A DNA stretch of 35,655 nucleotides from Hymenobacter sp. H14-R3 (GCF_030063445.1 NZ_JASITD010000036.1:1-35655), one strand, 5' to 3'. Counted from the first letter of the stretch, positions 8,801 through 16,036 are shown. The notes: generated from the sequence alone by a model not told the origin. A program made the numbers and translations.

Positions 8801-9190
8801 GCAGAAGTTGAAGGCCAGGTGAGAAGAAGTAGTGGAGTTGCTTAAAGATTTTGTGATAGAGGGGCAGGAGAAGGTGGACTGGCTGAGTAGAAAAGTAGCT
8901 AGGGTAGTCTGGCTGGGTGGTTAGTTCAAAGGTGAAGTGGTCGCCGGCAGAAGTGGAAAAGGAAAATTCTATAAGCTACTCGTTGAATGGTTGTGGGAGT
9001 GGGATAGAGCTGATGGGATAGCTTGGATTTGAGGCCACAGGAGAGTAGCAGTTAGCAGGTGAGGTGATAGGCGGTTGAGGGGCGGGATAGTGGCAGGGAG
9101 AGGCTGATTGTGGCTAGGGGTGACGAGATAGTTTATAGCCGGTAGTAGTAGAAATAGGCTAGTCTAGTTGTAGCTTGTGGACGGCCTAGG
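5888..9190. repeat. 3.3-kb non-coding, strongly purine-rich (+ strand) region of degenerate dispersed repeats
   Basis: No credible gene is present between the helicase start and about 9190. In four 60-base rows I counted purines at 47/60 (6661-6720), 47/60 (7381-7440), 50/60 (8581-8640) and 44/60 (9061-9120). Pyrimidines are far below chance for 3 kb. Open frames on the - strand (up to 178 codons, Phe/Leu/Pro/Ser-rich) exist only because a pyrimidine-rich strand rarely spells stop codons. The region is a mosaic of recurring words such as AAAAGGCCGGGT, GCAGCAGG, CGTAAGAAA and TCGATAGGTGGGC. A G12 run lies at 8256-8267. The asymmetry is weaker in the first ~170 bases and fades near 9190. Function unknown; replication, strand-specific structure or RNA roles are all possible. 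Confidence 0.85.
6391..6421 (+). repeat. 31-bp dispersed repeat inside the purine-rich region, copy 1 (copy 2 at 7139-7169)
   Basis: The 31 bases at 6391-6421 (starting GTAAAAAAAGCAGG, ending CGCGTAAGAAA) recur at 7139-7169 with two substitutions (GG versus AA in the middle). Other shared pieces are GGGGCGGGTTGTAGGC (7913-7928 and 7954-7969) and TTCTATAAGCTA (near 8500 and 8967). They show that the region grew by duplication and drift. Confidence 0.75.
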
Positions 9191-9244
9191 GTACCAATTC
9201 AACGACCAACAGTAATAGTTAGCGAGAGGACACCCTATAATTAA

Positions 9245-9316
9245 AGCTATCGCATTGATTATCAGTAGCAAACAGAGTTTGCTTGTAGTAAACAATAGCT
9301 ACCGCATTGATAATCA
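9245..9316. promoter_or_regulatory. direct repeats flanking a hairpin upstream of the mob genes (oriT or operator candidate)
   Basis: AGCTAYCGCATTGATWATCA occurs at 9245-9264 and 9297-9316 with two mismatches. Between the copies lies a perfect GCAAAC-aga-GTTTGC hairpin (9268-9282). The stretch is AT-rich, in sharp contrast to the purine-rich DNA before it. It ends about 150 bases before the first mobilization gene. Repeats around a small hairpin next to a relaxase operon are typical of oriT, but no nick site can be assigned. Confidence 0.5.
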
Positions 9317-9466
9317 AGTACAAAAAGTAGAAATTAATTATAAATTGTAGCTTGTTTTAGCCCTTGTAAATGCGCGATTCTAATTATCAGTGGTTATCAA
9401 TTGATATTTAGCTGACTGTCAACGCTAAAAAGTAGAAAATAATTCATTTAAACTCTAATCTCTCCG

Positions 9467-10180
9467 ATGGAATCACCTAAAAGAAAAGCCGGGCGGCCCC
9501 GTGTAGTGGACCCCGTTGAGCAAGCTGGACCCTCGCTTAAAATCACGACCGACGCTGACCGCCAGCTTACCCAGCAAGCGAAAAAACTCAAGATGAGCAA
9601 ACACAAATACGCGAGCGCTGCCATCTCTTTCTTCGCCCAGAATGGTCTTGACCCCACGAAGGAAATGCCAGCTGGCTTGGCCGTCGTCGGGCAAAAAGTG
9701 GAGGCTGGCGTGTCGAGTGTGCGCGTCCACAACGCCGATATTGGCAATCGACTTTACGCCTTAGTTCGCGGTTTCGAGAAAACGATTTACCAGTTCATGC
9801 AGCAGCAGCAGCACGCGACCTACGGCTACCTGGAGGTAATCGAGAGCAACTTGTTGAAGCACTTCGTAGCGGTGGAAACGAATCTGCTTAACCCAATGAT
9901 TGAGCAAATCGTGAAGGGAAGTACTGAAGCCTACGTGGGACGCGTGGTTGGGGAGCGGACTATGCTCAAAGTACTGGAGAGAGACATGACCGATTGGGCT
10001 GCCCAGAATAAAAAACTTAGCGGTGAGCGGGACGAGATGATAGTGAAAGCGCTGGGCAAGTTTGTCGAAGACCATAAAATGCCTACGCCCCGGTCCACCG
10101 TCAAGCCAGGTGCAACACCGGTTCCTGCCAAGCCGGTAGCTCCAGTTGCTACTGTGCCACCAGCTACTCCCAAATCCTGA
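9467..10180 (+). CDS. BfmA/BtgA-family mobilization accessory protein
   Basis: This 237-residue protein starts MESPKRKAGRPRV, a basic, AT-hook-like N-terminus. It is followed by LKITTDADRQLTQQAKKLKMSKHKYASAAISFF (residues about 24-57), which matches the RHH-like DNA-binding segment of Bacteroides BfmA/BtgA mobilization proteins. The middle is helical (GFEKTIYQFMQQQQ and following) and the last ~40 residues are Pro/Ala/Val-rich and probably disordered. In the family such proteins bind oriT and help the relaxase make the relaxosome. The relaxase gene begins about 180 bases downstream in the same direction, supporting this. The upstream repeats at 9245-9316 are its likely binding sites. Confidence 0.82.
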   Translation: MESPKRKAGRPRVVDPVEQAGPSLKITTDADRQLTQQAKKLKMSKHKYASAAISFFAQNGLDPTKEMPAGLAVVGQKVEAGVSSVRVHNADIGNRLYALVRGFEKTIYQFMQQQQHATYGYLEVIESNLLKHFVAVETNLLNPMIEQIVKGSTEAYVGRVVGERTMLKVLERDMTDWAAQNKKLSGERDEMIVKALGKFVEDHKMPTPRSTVKPGATPVPAKPVAPVATVPPATPKS

Positions 10181-10183
10181 GTG

Positions 10184-10236
10184 GTAGAAGTCCGGTTGTA
10201 CGCCCGGTTTCCATGCAGGAGGCCGGGCGATTCTAC
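10184..10236. promoter_or_regulatory. nested inverted repeat after the mobilization accessory gene
   Basis: CGCCCGG (10201-10207) pairs perfectly with CCGGGCG (10223-10229), and outer GTAGAA (10184-10189) pairs with TTCTAC (10231-10236). The element starts 4 bases after the accessory gene's stop and precedes the relaxase. It may act as an attenuator or as part of oriT. Confidence 0.45.
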
Positions 10237-10272
10237 TTCCAGCCCACTCCATTTTTCGTTGCTACTCCCGCT

Positions 10273-10319
10273 GCAACCCGCGTAAATTTTAATGCAACCG
10301 GCCTTGCCTTACGCGTTGC
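10273..10319. promoter_or_regulatory. second inverted repeat before the relaxase gene
   Basis: GCAACCCGCGTAA (10273-10285) and TTACGCGTTGC (10309-10319) pair except for a 2-base bulge. GCAACC occurs a third time between or beside the arms. The site lies 44 bases before the relaxase ATG. A relaxase operator or oriT component is plausible. Confidence 0.4.
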
Positions 10320-10362
10320 AACCGCCGTTACATTTTACACTGCCTTCTCTTTCCTCCTACTG

Positions 10363-11511
10363 ATGTATGCCAAGGTAATCAACCCGAAAACGAATGGGAA
10401 AAAAGTTTATGACAACAAGGGTAGCTCCCTGCGCACCGCAAACTATCTGGCCAAAGAAGCCAATGATGCGGGTGAGGTCGCTACTTTTTTTGGCGCGCCC
10501 GGCAGTCCCAATAAGACAGCGGAGGAAGTGGTGACCATGCTCGATGGCAATGTCAAAGGCCTGAAAAAAGACGACGCTAAATTTTACTCCCTCGTGCTGA
10601 GTCCGAGCCCGGAGGAGCTGCGGCAGATTGGGGAAAACCCCAAGGGGTTGGAGCAATACACCCAGCACGTGATGGACGACTACGCCAAGAACTTTACATT
10701 GAAGAACGGGCGTGAGCTGGGCGGACCCAATCTGGTTTGGGCGGCTACCATCCATGACGAGCGCAAGTACAGGGGTAGCGACGAAGGCAAGCAAGGCGAA
10801 CGTAAGGAAGGACCCCAGACCCACATTCACGTTATCGTGTCGGCCCGCGACTCGGAGCAGAAGATTACGCTCAATCCTCTGAGTACGCCTGACCGTTTCA
10901 ACCGGGTACAGTTCCAGGCGAAGGCCGTGGCCCAGATGGAGATTCAGTTCGGGCGAGTCACGGCCCACGACGTAACCCGACCCGAGCCCACCCGCAAGCA
11001 ACTCATTGCTGAAAAGGCGGACGAGATTACCACCAAGGCCGCGGCCAACAAGCGGGAAAAGAAGCCGCTGACCGAGGTGCAAATTGCCGCCAAGGATGCC
11101 CGGCTCGATACGCAGGTTGCCCGCGTAAACTCCAAACTTGATGAGAGCTTGCAACTCGACCCGGCGCGAGTGAAAGAGGCGGCTAAGGAACGCAACTACG
11201 ACAACGTTTTCTATGACCGGCTGGGTAAGATTGAGCGTAACGCTGAGAAGGGAAGTGCAACGCACAATCCGTATGATTACCTGGCCACCGGGAGAATAAG
11301 TAAGGCGGGCGAGCTGCGTATGAATGATGTCGCAAGTTTTTACCCGACGCCTCCCGCACCTAAGCAGGATAAGCAACCTGATTTTGGAAACGGTATCAGT
11401 TCGATTCAACAAACCATCAACATAATGTCCCGGGCACTGGCTGTGAAAAGTAAAACCCAGGACGTGCGCAGCGAAGCAGAAAAAGAGCAGGACTACGAGT
11501 ACGAAATGTAG
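10363..11511 (+). CDS. relaxase, BtgB/BfmB-like (DUF5712-type MobB)
   Basis: From ATG 10363 the protein has 382 residues and begins MYAKVINPKTNGKKVYDNKGSS. This matches the start of the Bacteroidota DUF5712-type mobilization proteins. The central THIHVIVSARD carries the metal-binding His pair (about H154 and H156) of HUH relaxases; NKGSSLRTANYLAKEAN near the N-terminus and the Lys/Arg-rich helical C-terminal half also fit. It should nick oriT and carry the strand into a recipient, using a helper's secretion system since none is encoded here. The frame is open upstream to 10213, but those 50 residues cross the inverted repeats and lack family resemblance, so the ATG giving MYAKVINP was chosen. 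The catalytic Tyr was not assigned. Confidence 0.82.
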   Translation: MYAKVINPKTNGKKVYDNKGSSLRTANYLAKEANDAGEVATFFGAPGSPNKTAEEVVTMLDGNVKGLKKDDAKFYSLVLSPSPEELRQIGENPKGLEQYTQHVMDDYAKNFTLKNGRELGGPNLVWAATIHDERKYRGSDEGKQGERKEGPQTHIHVIVSARDSEQKITLNPLSTPDRFNRVQFQAKAVAQMEIQFGRVTAHDVTRPEPTRKQLIAEKADEITTKAAANKREKKPLTEVQIAAKDARLDTQVARVNSKLDESLQLDPARVKEAAKERNYDNVFYDRLGKIERNAEKGSATHNPYDYLATGRISKAGELRMNDVASFYPTPPAPKQDKQPDFGNGISSIQQTINIMSRALAVKSKTQDVRSEAEKEQDYEYEM

Positions 11512-12490
11512 CATCACACGGAGTAGACTTTACTTTTTTCTGAACTCTGAGCTAGGCTCATCTTCCTACCTAAGTTGGCCTCGATGGGCTGGTATGATAG
11601 CAGCTGAATTTCTGACGATGCGCACCGCGTACTAGTATCCCACCCCCGATTGGCCAGCGAGGCCCGCGCCACCAAAAGTCACGGCGCAACTTCCGGTAGA
11701 AAAATTCGAAGGTGGCCAGAAAGAAGTGCGCGTAAGTTGCCGCTAGACGCGGCGTAGTTTGCGACCAACACTAATCAGCTCGTCGGGTAGCCAGTCGTAG
11801 AATACAGCGGAAATGTTGCGGCCGGTACCCCATGGGATTCGGTTCTCCCCGTTCGGCTAATGGAAAGAGACGGATGAGCTGAATCCGGTAGGACAGGTGA
11901 TTGGCAAGTTCGGGAATAGGCACGCGGGACAGCGTATGCGCACAGAAAATTGTGAGCGACCTGGCCCCCACGCTAGTAGCGTTACTCATGTTACGGTTAC
12001 TAGATACGCGGAGGAGAAGGGTGCGGCGTAGCTGACCGCCGCGTAATAGAGCCAGCTAGCCTGGCTAACCATCGCCGCTATGAGTAGTCGACTGGATAGA
12101 GTTGGTGAACTGCCCCACACGCGGGAGCCCACCGCTAAGCTGGAAACCAAGTGCCAGGCTCAATTCCCATAGCGAAAGCCTCGCAGCTACTAGCTACGAG
12201 GCTTTTTTGGGTTAGGAGCCTCTTACCGGTATTGGGGCTGGTGAAGTGCCAGGAACGGGGGCTAGCTGGACGGAATAACCAAGGAGGCGTACGCAGTAAG
12301 TAGCCTTACTGCTCGTTTCTGCGGGCTCCCTAAAGCGCACCTTAAAACCTAGGAAGCAAGCCGGTTGCAGGATGAGTGGCGGTTTGCGCGGCCTACTTTC
12401 AGCACAACTGTAAACGAAAGCGGTCCTCCACTTTATGGCGGCGCCCTATTATTGGCCGACGCAAGTCCCGGACCCGACTTGGTATGGCTA
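11512..12490. other. 979-base stretch without an intact gene; possible decayed coding remnants
   Basis: No reading frame here looks like a conserved complete protein. Around 11570-11990 the - strand holds protein-like fragments in different frames, for instance NISAVFYDWLPDELISVG (11743-11856) and HFFLATFEFFYRKLRR (about 11570-11758), each broken by stops. This suggests a gene degraded by frameshifts, of unrecognised type. A 72-codon frame at 11771-11989 (-) overlaps them and is not convincing alone. From 12000 to 12490 I see only the terminator at 12175-12208. Confidence 0.35.
12175..12208 (+). terminator. rho-independent terminator reading rightward
   Basis: AAAGCCTCG (12175-12183) pairs with CGAGGCTTT beginning at 12197, enclosing a smaller AGCT/AGCT pairing. 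TTTTTT follows at 12203-12208. It probably ends rightward transcription from the mob operon or from the degraded region after it. The T-run exists only on the + strand. Confidence 0.7.
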
Positions 12491-13090
12491 CTATTGGGCA
12501 TTTTCGGCCTTGAGTTTGGCTTGGGCCTGGGCCGCCTGCTCGGCTTCGAGGGGCTTGCTGAGCACATCAAGCTGGCCTTCCATGCCCATGCCGCTGGCCT
12601 GCTCACTGTAAGCGGCCCGCGCCCGACCGCCTTCCCAGAAGAGACGGTACTTGCCCCCGGCCTGGCCGGGCCCGAACAGGTAGGTCGCTTCCGGCCGCAG
12701 CACAGTCGGGTCGCCGAGGGCCATGAAGCGGCAGAATTTGCCGTTCAGAAAGTAGTAGAATTGCGTGCAGACCTGCTTGTGGTGCTTACCAAACCAGCCC
12801 TCATTGCCTTCATACTCGTAGGTGCGCGTCAGCCGGCCCGGCGTGGGAGGCAGGAGCCGCATCTTGGGGAAGGCGCTCAGCGGCTGGCCGAAGGGGTGGC
12901 CCGCGATGCCGTCGAACGAATCGACTTTACTGCCGAACGGAAACTGGCGGGATGGCGCAGGCGTAACCCCGGCGGTCGGCGCCGTCTCATTCGTGGTTGG
13001 GCTGGGGGAGGAGCAACTGCCTAGCAGGACTCCGGCCAGGGTAAGTAGCGCAGCAGCGGCTACGGGTAAGGAGCGCGAAGCAGGCATCAT
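12491..13090 (-). CDS. predicted lipoprotein of unknown function
   Basis: The 199-residue protein begins with a charged n-region and hydrophobic stretch (MMPASRSLPVAAAALLTLAGVLLGSC) ending in the lipobox LLGSC. It should therefore be exported by Sec and lipidated at about Cys26. A Ser/Pro/Thr linker follows, then a ~110-residue globular part containing FDGIAGHPFGQPLSAFP and RTYEYEGNEGWFG, and a Gln/Ala/Lys-rich helical tail. I do not recognise the family. The globular part resembles secreted proteins that fold around short beta-hairpins, but no catalytic motif is visible. It is a single-gene unit, with 392 non-coding bases before its start. The start is the first of two adjacent ATGs. Confidence 0.72.
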   Translation of the reverse strand: MMPASRSLPVAAAALLTLAGVLLGSCSSPSPTTNETAPTAGVTPAPSRQFPFGSKVDSFDGIAGHPFGQPLSAFPKMRLLPPTPGRLTRTYEYEGNEGWFGKHHKQVCTQFYYFLNGKFCRFMALGDPTVLRPEATYLFGPGQAGGKYRLFWEGGRARAAYSEQASGMGMEGQLDVLSKPLEAEQAAQAQAKLKAENAQ

Positions 13091-13482
13091 CGTTGAAAAA
13101 CAAGCAGGAAGAAAAAAGGGAGGAAGTAGGTGGCGGCCACTTATGCTGTAAGGAAGCGTCCGGCTTCGCAGAGCCTTCGCCTGTCCAATTCCAAGCTTAG
13201 AAGTGGTCCGCCCAGGCGGCTAAGCCACTTACTTAGCCGCCGTAACCGGTGCTCGGACCGGCCTGGCTATCCAGTGGTCGGGGTACTCACTGACCTGCTC
13301 AACTGGCGCGCTAGCCCGACTTGGTGGCGGAGGTGCAACGTTGCAGACCGGTGCGTGCGGAAAGCCGGCGGCGGCCAGCGCAAGCGGAGTTGCCTAGGCA
13401 TGGGAATGCGGGAGCGCCGGCGTAGTTGGCACCCGACGGATGAGAGTAAGTAATTGGCTGCGCCCGCCAGGCCGGCGGAAGA
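13091..13482. other. 392-base intergenic stretch without a recognisable gene
   Basis: Open frames crossing here on both strands are short, mutually overlapping and unlike any protein I recognise. No strong hairpin, repeat array or RNA gene is visible. The stretch should contain the leftward promoter of the lipoprotein gene. Confidence 0.5.
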
Positions 13483-14040
13483 TTATTGGTAGCCAAACTC
13501 CCCCCGAGCCTGGCGCAGCGCGCGCACCTGCTCGTGCACCGTGGCGCGCGCCAGTGCCGGGTCCACGCTGCCGGGGCGCCCCTGCGGCCCGCGGTGCGTG
13601 GCGTGGAAGAGCTCATCGACCACGGCATTGCCCAGCGCCAGATTAGTGACCAGCGTAAAGACGCGGCTACTGTAGGCCAGCGGGTTTACCGCCATGTCCG
13701 GCAGGGCCTCCAGAGCTTCGTCCTGATAAGTAAAAAAGCGCTTGAACACGTAGACGGCGCGGTCCGGGTAGATGGGTGGGTCCAGTTCGGGCAACTCCTC
13801 GGAGGCCGCCAGCCGCTGCGTCAGGTGTTTCAGGTCCTGGTAGTCGATAGATACGGCGTCGCCATCCAGCCACAAATCAGGTTTCAACTGGAGTAAGGTA
13901 TTGGCCCAGGCAGCGAAACTGAGCGTCGGGAAATGCTCGGGTAGGGCCCCCATGGCGTAGGCCAGGGCCAGGGAAAGCTGGTGCGGCGTCGCCTGGGCGT
14001 AGGGTATGCAACGAGGGGTTGGGGCGGGAGGAGGCGTCAT
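13483..14040 (-). CDS. unknown protein, paralogue of the gene at 14354-14983
   Basis: From ATG 14040 (an in-frame TTG lies 36 bases upstream) the protein has 185 residues. The middle reads LPEHFPTL ... LKPDLWLDGDAVSI ... QRLAASEELPELDPPIY. This matches, residue for residue in its key positions, HFPTL ... CPDLWYTDDQVAL ... QHVAASAEIPALDPPLY of the protein at 14354-14983. Both therefore descend from one unknown family with the pattern HFPTL, PDLW-x3-D-x-V, AAS-x-E-x-P-x-LDPP-x-Y. No signal peptide or membrane segment is present. The gene is divergently arranged to an XRE regulator 108 bases away, which may control it. Function unknown. Confidence 0.7.
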   Translation of the reverse strand: MTPPPAPTPRCIPYAQATPHQLSLALAYAMGALPEHFPTLSFAAWANTLLQLKPDLWLDGDAVSIDYQDLKHLTQRLAASEELPELDPPIYPDRAVYVFKRFFTYQDEALEALPDMAVNPLAYSSRVFTLVTNLALGNAVVDELFHATHRGPQGRPGSVDPALARATVHEQVRALRQARGEFGYQ

Positions 14041-14148
14041 GTTAAGAGGGGAGGAAAAGGATGCGAACAGCCGCAAAGTAACGGAGAAAATCCAAAATTA
14101 GTCACATATGATAACAGGGGCGCTGATTTTTAGACTCAGCTTGCTAAG

Positions 14149-14376
14149 GTGAAAAATGAGGTGGTTTTGCAGGCCTTCGGGCAGCATCTGCGTCAGCTCC
14201 GCAAGGCGCGGGGCTGGAGCCAGCAAGCGTTGGCCGACGAGTCCGATGTGTCCAAGCCCACCATTCACCGGATTGAGACGGCCCGCTACTCCGCGACGTT
14301 GGATGTGCTCGTTTCGCTGGCGCAGGCGCTGGAGATTCCGCTAGCCGAGCTGGTCAGCTTTGGGGGAGCGAGCTAG
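14149..14376 (+). CDS. XRE-family (Cro/CI-like) transcriptional regulator
   Basis: This 75-residue, single-domain protein starts at a GTG (no ATG in frame). FGQHLRQLRKARGWSQQALADESDVSKPTIHRIETARYSATLDVLVSLAQAL is the classic five-helix HTH_3 fold: WSQQALADESDV supplies helix 2 and SKPTIHRIE the recognition helix. It resembles stand-alone repressors of mobile elements. It lies between the two paralogous unknown genes, divergent from one and tail-to-tail with the other (23-base overlap at the 3' ends). It probably controls the divergent promoter region 14041-14148 and its own gene. No toxin partner was recognised, so an antitoxin role is not claimed. Confidence 0.85.
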   Translation: MKNEVVLQAFGQHLRQLRKARGWSQQALADESDVSKPTIHRIETARYSATLDVLVSLAQALEIPLAELVSFGGAS

Positions 14377-14983
14377 GCATACCCGTCAGTGATTGGGAGT
14401 CGGTTTTTGAGGTGGCGATGCGCTGGCTGGCCTGCTCCAGCGCTAGCAGCCGCTGGGACACCTCGGGGCTGTCAGGGGCGGGCCCGCCCCCGGGTATACC
14501 CCGCGGCAGCGCCGGGCCCCCAGGCACATCCCAGCGCCAGGCTTGGCTGAGCTGCTGGGCTACTAACGGCGGCTGCATCACCCGGCGTAGCAGCGTCAGC
14601 AAGCGGGGGCCGCAGGGACTGGTACTGGCCTCCAGCTCCGGCAATACCCAGACGACTAACTCCCGGTTGTGCAGCACGTACTGCATCAGGCACTGGTTAG
14701 ACTGGTCATAGAGGGGCGGGTCTAGGGCGGGAATCTCGGCACTGGCCGCCACGTGCTGCACGAATTGGCCTAGTTCCAGGGGAGCCAGCGCCACTTGGTC
14801 ATCGGTATACCACAGGTCGGGGCAAAATTCAGCCAGGGCGCGGGTCAGCACGCGGGCCCTGGCGCGTTCGGGTAGGGTCGGAAAATGATGAATTAAACGT
14901 GCTTGCAGGTAGTGCAGCACCTGGGCACGTTGGGCGGTAGTCGCCAGATGGTAGGGCAGCGGCGAGGTGGTGGGGGAAAGCAT
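14354..14983 (-). CDS. unknown protein, paralogue of the gene at 13483-14040
   Basis: The 209-residue protein starts MLSPTTSPLPYHLATT. It shares with its neighbour the order HFPTL (about residues 33-37), PDLW-x3-D-x-V, a hydrophobic helix and AAS-x-E-x-P-x-LDPP-x-Y. It then diverges, with a C-terminal third rich in Gly/Pro and ending in a Ser-rich tail. The aligned core is about 75 residues. It appears to be the last gene of a leftward unit with the genes at 15376-15810 and 15074-15379 (90-base gap). Its 3' end overlaps the XRE gene's 3' end by 23 bases on the other strand. Function unknown; probably cytoplasmic, as no export signal is seen. Confidence 0.68.
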   Translation of the reverse strand: MLSPTTSPLPYHLATTAQRAQVLHYLQARLIHHFPTLPERARARVLTRALAEFCPDLWYTDDQVALAPLELGQFVQHVAASAEIPALDPPLYDQSNQCLMQYVLHNRELVVWVLPELEASTSPCGPRLLTLLRRVMQPPLVAQQLSQAWRWDVPGGPALPRGIPGGGPAPDSPEVSQRLLALEQASQRIATSKTDSQSLTGMPSSLPQS

Positions 14984-15073
14984 AAAAAGGCAGCAGTAAG
15001 TAGTAAAAGGACACGCGGGGACCAGCCGCTGGGTAGCCAGCCGCGGGAAGTATTCAGGAGGGTTAGGCAGCTG

Positions 15074-15379
15074 CTAGGGCAGCGGCGGGCCGGCGGGCAG
15101 GGCGGGGCTGTCGCGTAGCCGCGCGTCTTCCAGCCAAGTGAGCAGGAGTTGCTGGGCTTCAGCCTGCAGCGCTTGCCGACGTTCGCGCAGCGCCTCCCGC
15201 AACGCATCCGTGAAAGGGGCCCCCGTAGCGGAAGCGAGGGTAATGGTCACCTGCTGGGTATGCGCGTGGAGTGTCACGGCGGTTAGGCCCGTGTTTTCCA
15301 GCTCAGCGAGTTGGCGCAGTTGGCGCTTGGCCTGCTGCTGGGCGCGGCGCAGCAGCTTGAGGTCGCGACGGTAGCTCAT
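15074..15379 (-). CDS. small helical protein of unknown function
   Basis: This 101-residue protein begins MSYRRDLKLLRRAQQQAKRQLRQLAELE, an Arg/Gln-rich helix likely to form a coiled coil. A short beta-like segment follows (GLTAVTLHAHTQQVTITLASATG, amphipathic strands with T/V alternation), then a second helix, TDALREALRERRQALQAEAQQLL. Its ATG overlaps the stop of the upstream gene by 4 bases, so the two are translationally coupled. The helix-strand-strand-helix shape recalls small DNA- or RNA-binding or chaperone-like proteins, but no family is recognised. It may form a complex with the upstream product. Confidence 0.65.
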   Translation of the reverse strand: MSYRRDLKLLRRAQQQAKRQLRQLAELENTGLTAVTLHAHTQQVTITLASATGAPFTDALREALRERRQALQAEAQQLLLTWLEDARLRDSPALPAGPPLP

Positions 15380-15810
15380 CGGGCCAGACGGTTGAGTAGG
15401 AAAGCAAACGTCAGCGAATCCGATTGCTGGAAGCGGGCCGCCGCTAGGCGGTCGAAGGTGCCGGCCCAGCGGTCGGCCCGGTCGGGGAAGAAGGCACCGA
15501 GTACCCAGCTAGGATGAGGGCGGGGCGAGTGGAGGCGGGGGCCCCGGAAGGGTACGGCACATAAGTGACGCAACACTTTGTGTATGGCGCGGTGGCACCG
15601 CTGGCGAGCGGCGTCAGCCTCGCGGCGGACAATTTCGGCGCGCACGCTGGTTGCCCAGCGCATGAGGCGTGCGAGGTCTTCGCATTCGTGGGCGAAGCGA
15701 TTGGCCCGCAGCTGCTCCGCTTGGCTGAACAGTGGGTGGCCGAGTAGGGTGGCCAGGGCATGCTGGCGAAGCTCGCCAAGCATAGGTTGCCCGGTTACAT
15801 GTGTTTCCAT
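15376..15810 (-). CDS. unknown protein, first gene of a leftward three-gene unit
   Basis: The 144-residue protein (METHVTGQPMLGELRQHAL...) is largely helical with many Arg, Ala and Leu residues, including ANRFAHECEDLARLMRW and VRREADAARQRCHRAIHKV. It has four scattered His and three Cys residues but no metal-site spacing that I can assign. No signal peptide or transmembrane segment is present. It overlaps the next gene by the sequence ATGA, a good sign that both are real. Coding is further supported by the long open frame and by the neighbouring genes on the same strand. Function unknown. Confidence 0.65.
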   Translation of the reverse strand: METHVTGQPMLGELRQHALATLLGHPLFSQAEQLRANRFAHECEDLARLMRWATSVRAEIVRREADAARQRCHRAIHKVLRHLCAVPFRGPRLHSPRPHPSWVLGAFFPDRADRWAGTFDRLAAARFQQSDSLTFAFLLNRLAR

Positions 15811-15875
15811 GTAATTTTGGGGTAAGGTTTACAAGAACCCAACTGTAGTGCCTGCTCGATACAGGTGCTCTATCC

Positions 15876-15908
15876 GAGGTCAGTCGTTTGTTGCGACTGG
15901 CCTCTTTT
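15876..15908 (+). terminator. rightward rho-independent-type hairpin
   Basis: GAGGTCAGTCG (15876-15886) pairs with CGACTGGCCTC (15894-15904), 11 bp with one G-T pair. The loop has 7 bases and TTTT follows at 15905-15908. No + strand gene ends just before it, since the gene to the left reads the other way. It may stop read-through or end a short unannotated + strand transcript. Confidence 0.55.
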
Positions 15909-16001
15909 GCTTAGTACAGAAGTGGGATGTTCAATTTGAACAAGACAAAGATAATCGTTTGCACATGAAACACAAGATTTTTACTTGCTTTATAGCATAA
16001 T

Positions 16002-16023
16002 TATTCGTAGTTTATTGCGAATA
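16002..16023. promoter_or_regulatory. inverted repeat TATTCG-N10-CGAATA before the small RHH gene
   Basis: The perfect 6-bp arms end 13 bases before the RHH gene's ATG. TATCTTTG (16025-16032), which fits the Bacteroidota -7 pattern TAnnTTTG, lies between. The repeat is well placed to be an autoregulatory operator for the RHH protein. If the -7 box is used, the transcript would be nearly leaderless. Confidence 0.45.
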
Positions 16024-16036
16024 CTATCTTTGCCGA

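Noticed and set aside
12120..12175. tRNA- or tmRNA-like 3' part (GGCTCAATTCCC)
   Set aside because: The flanking bases cannot form a T-arm stem or an acceptor stem.
12365..13024. 219-codon + strand frame
   Set aside because: It lies opposite the lipoprotein gene, whose - strand frame has a signal peptide and lipobox. The + frame has no recognisable feature.
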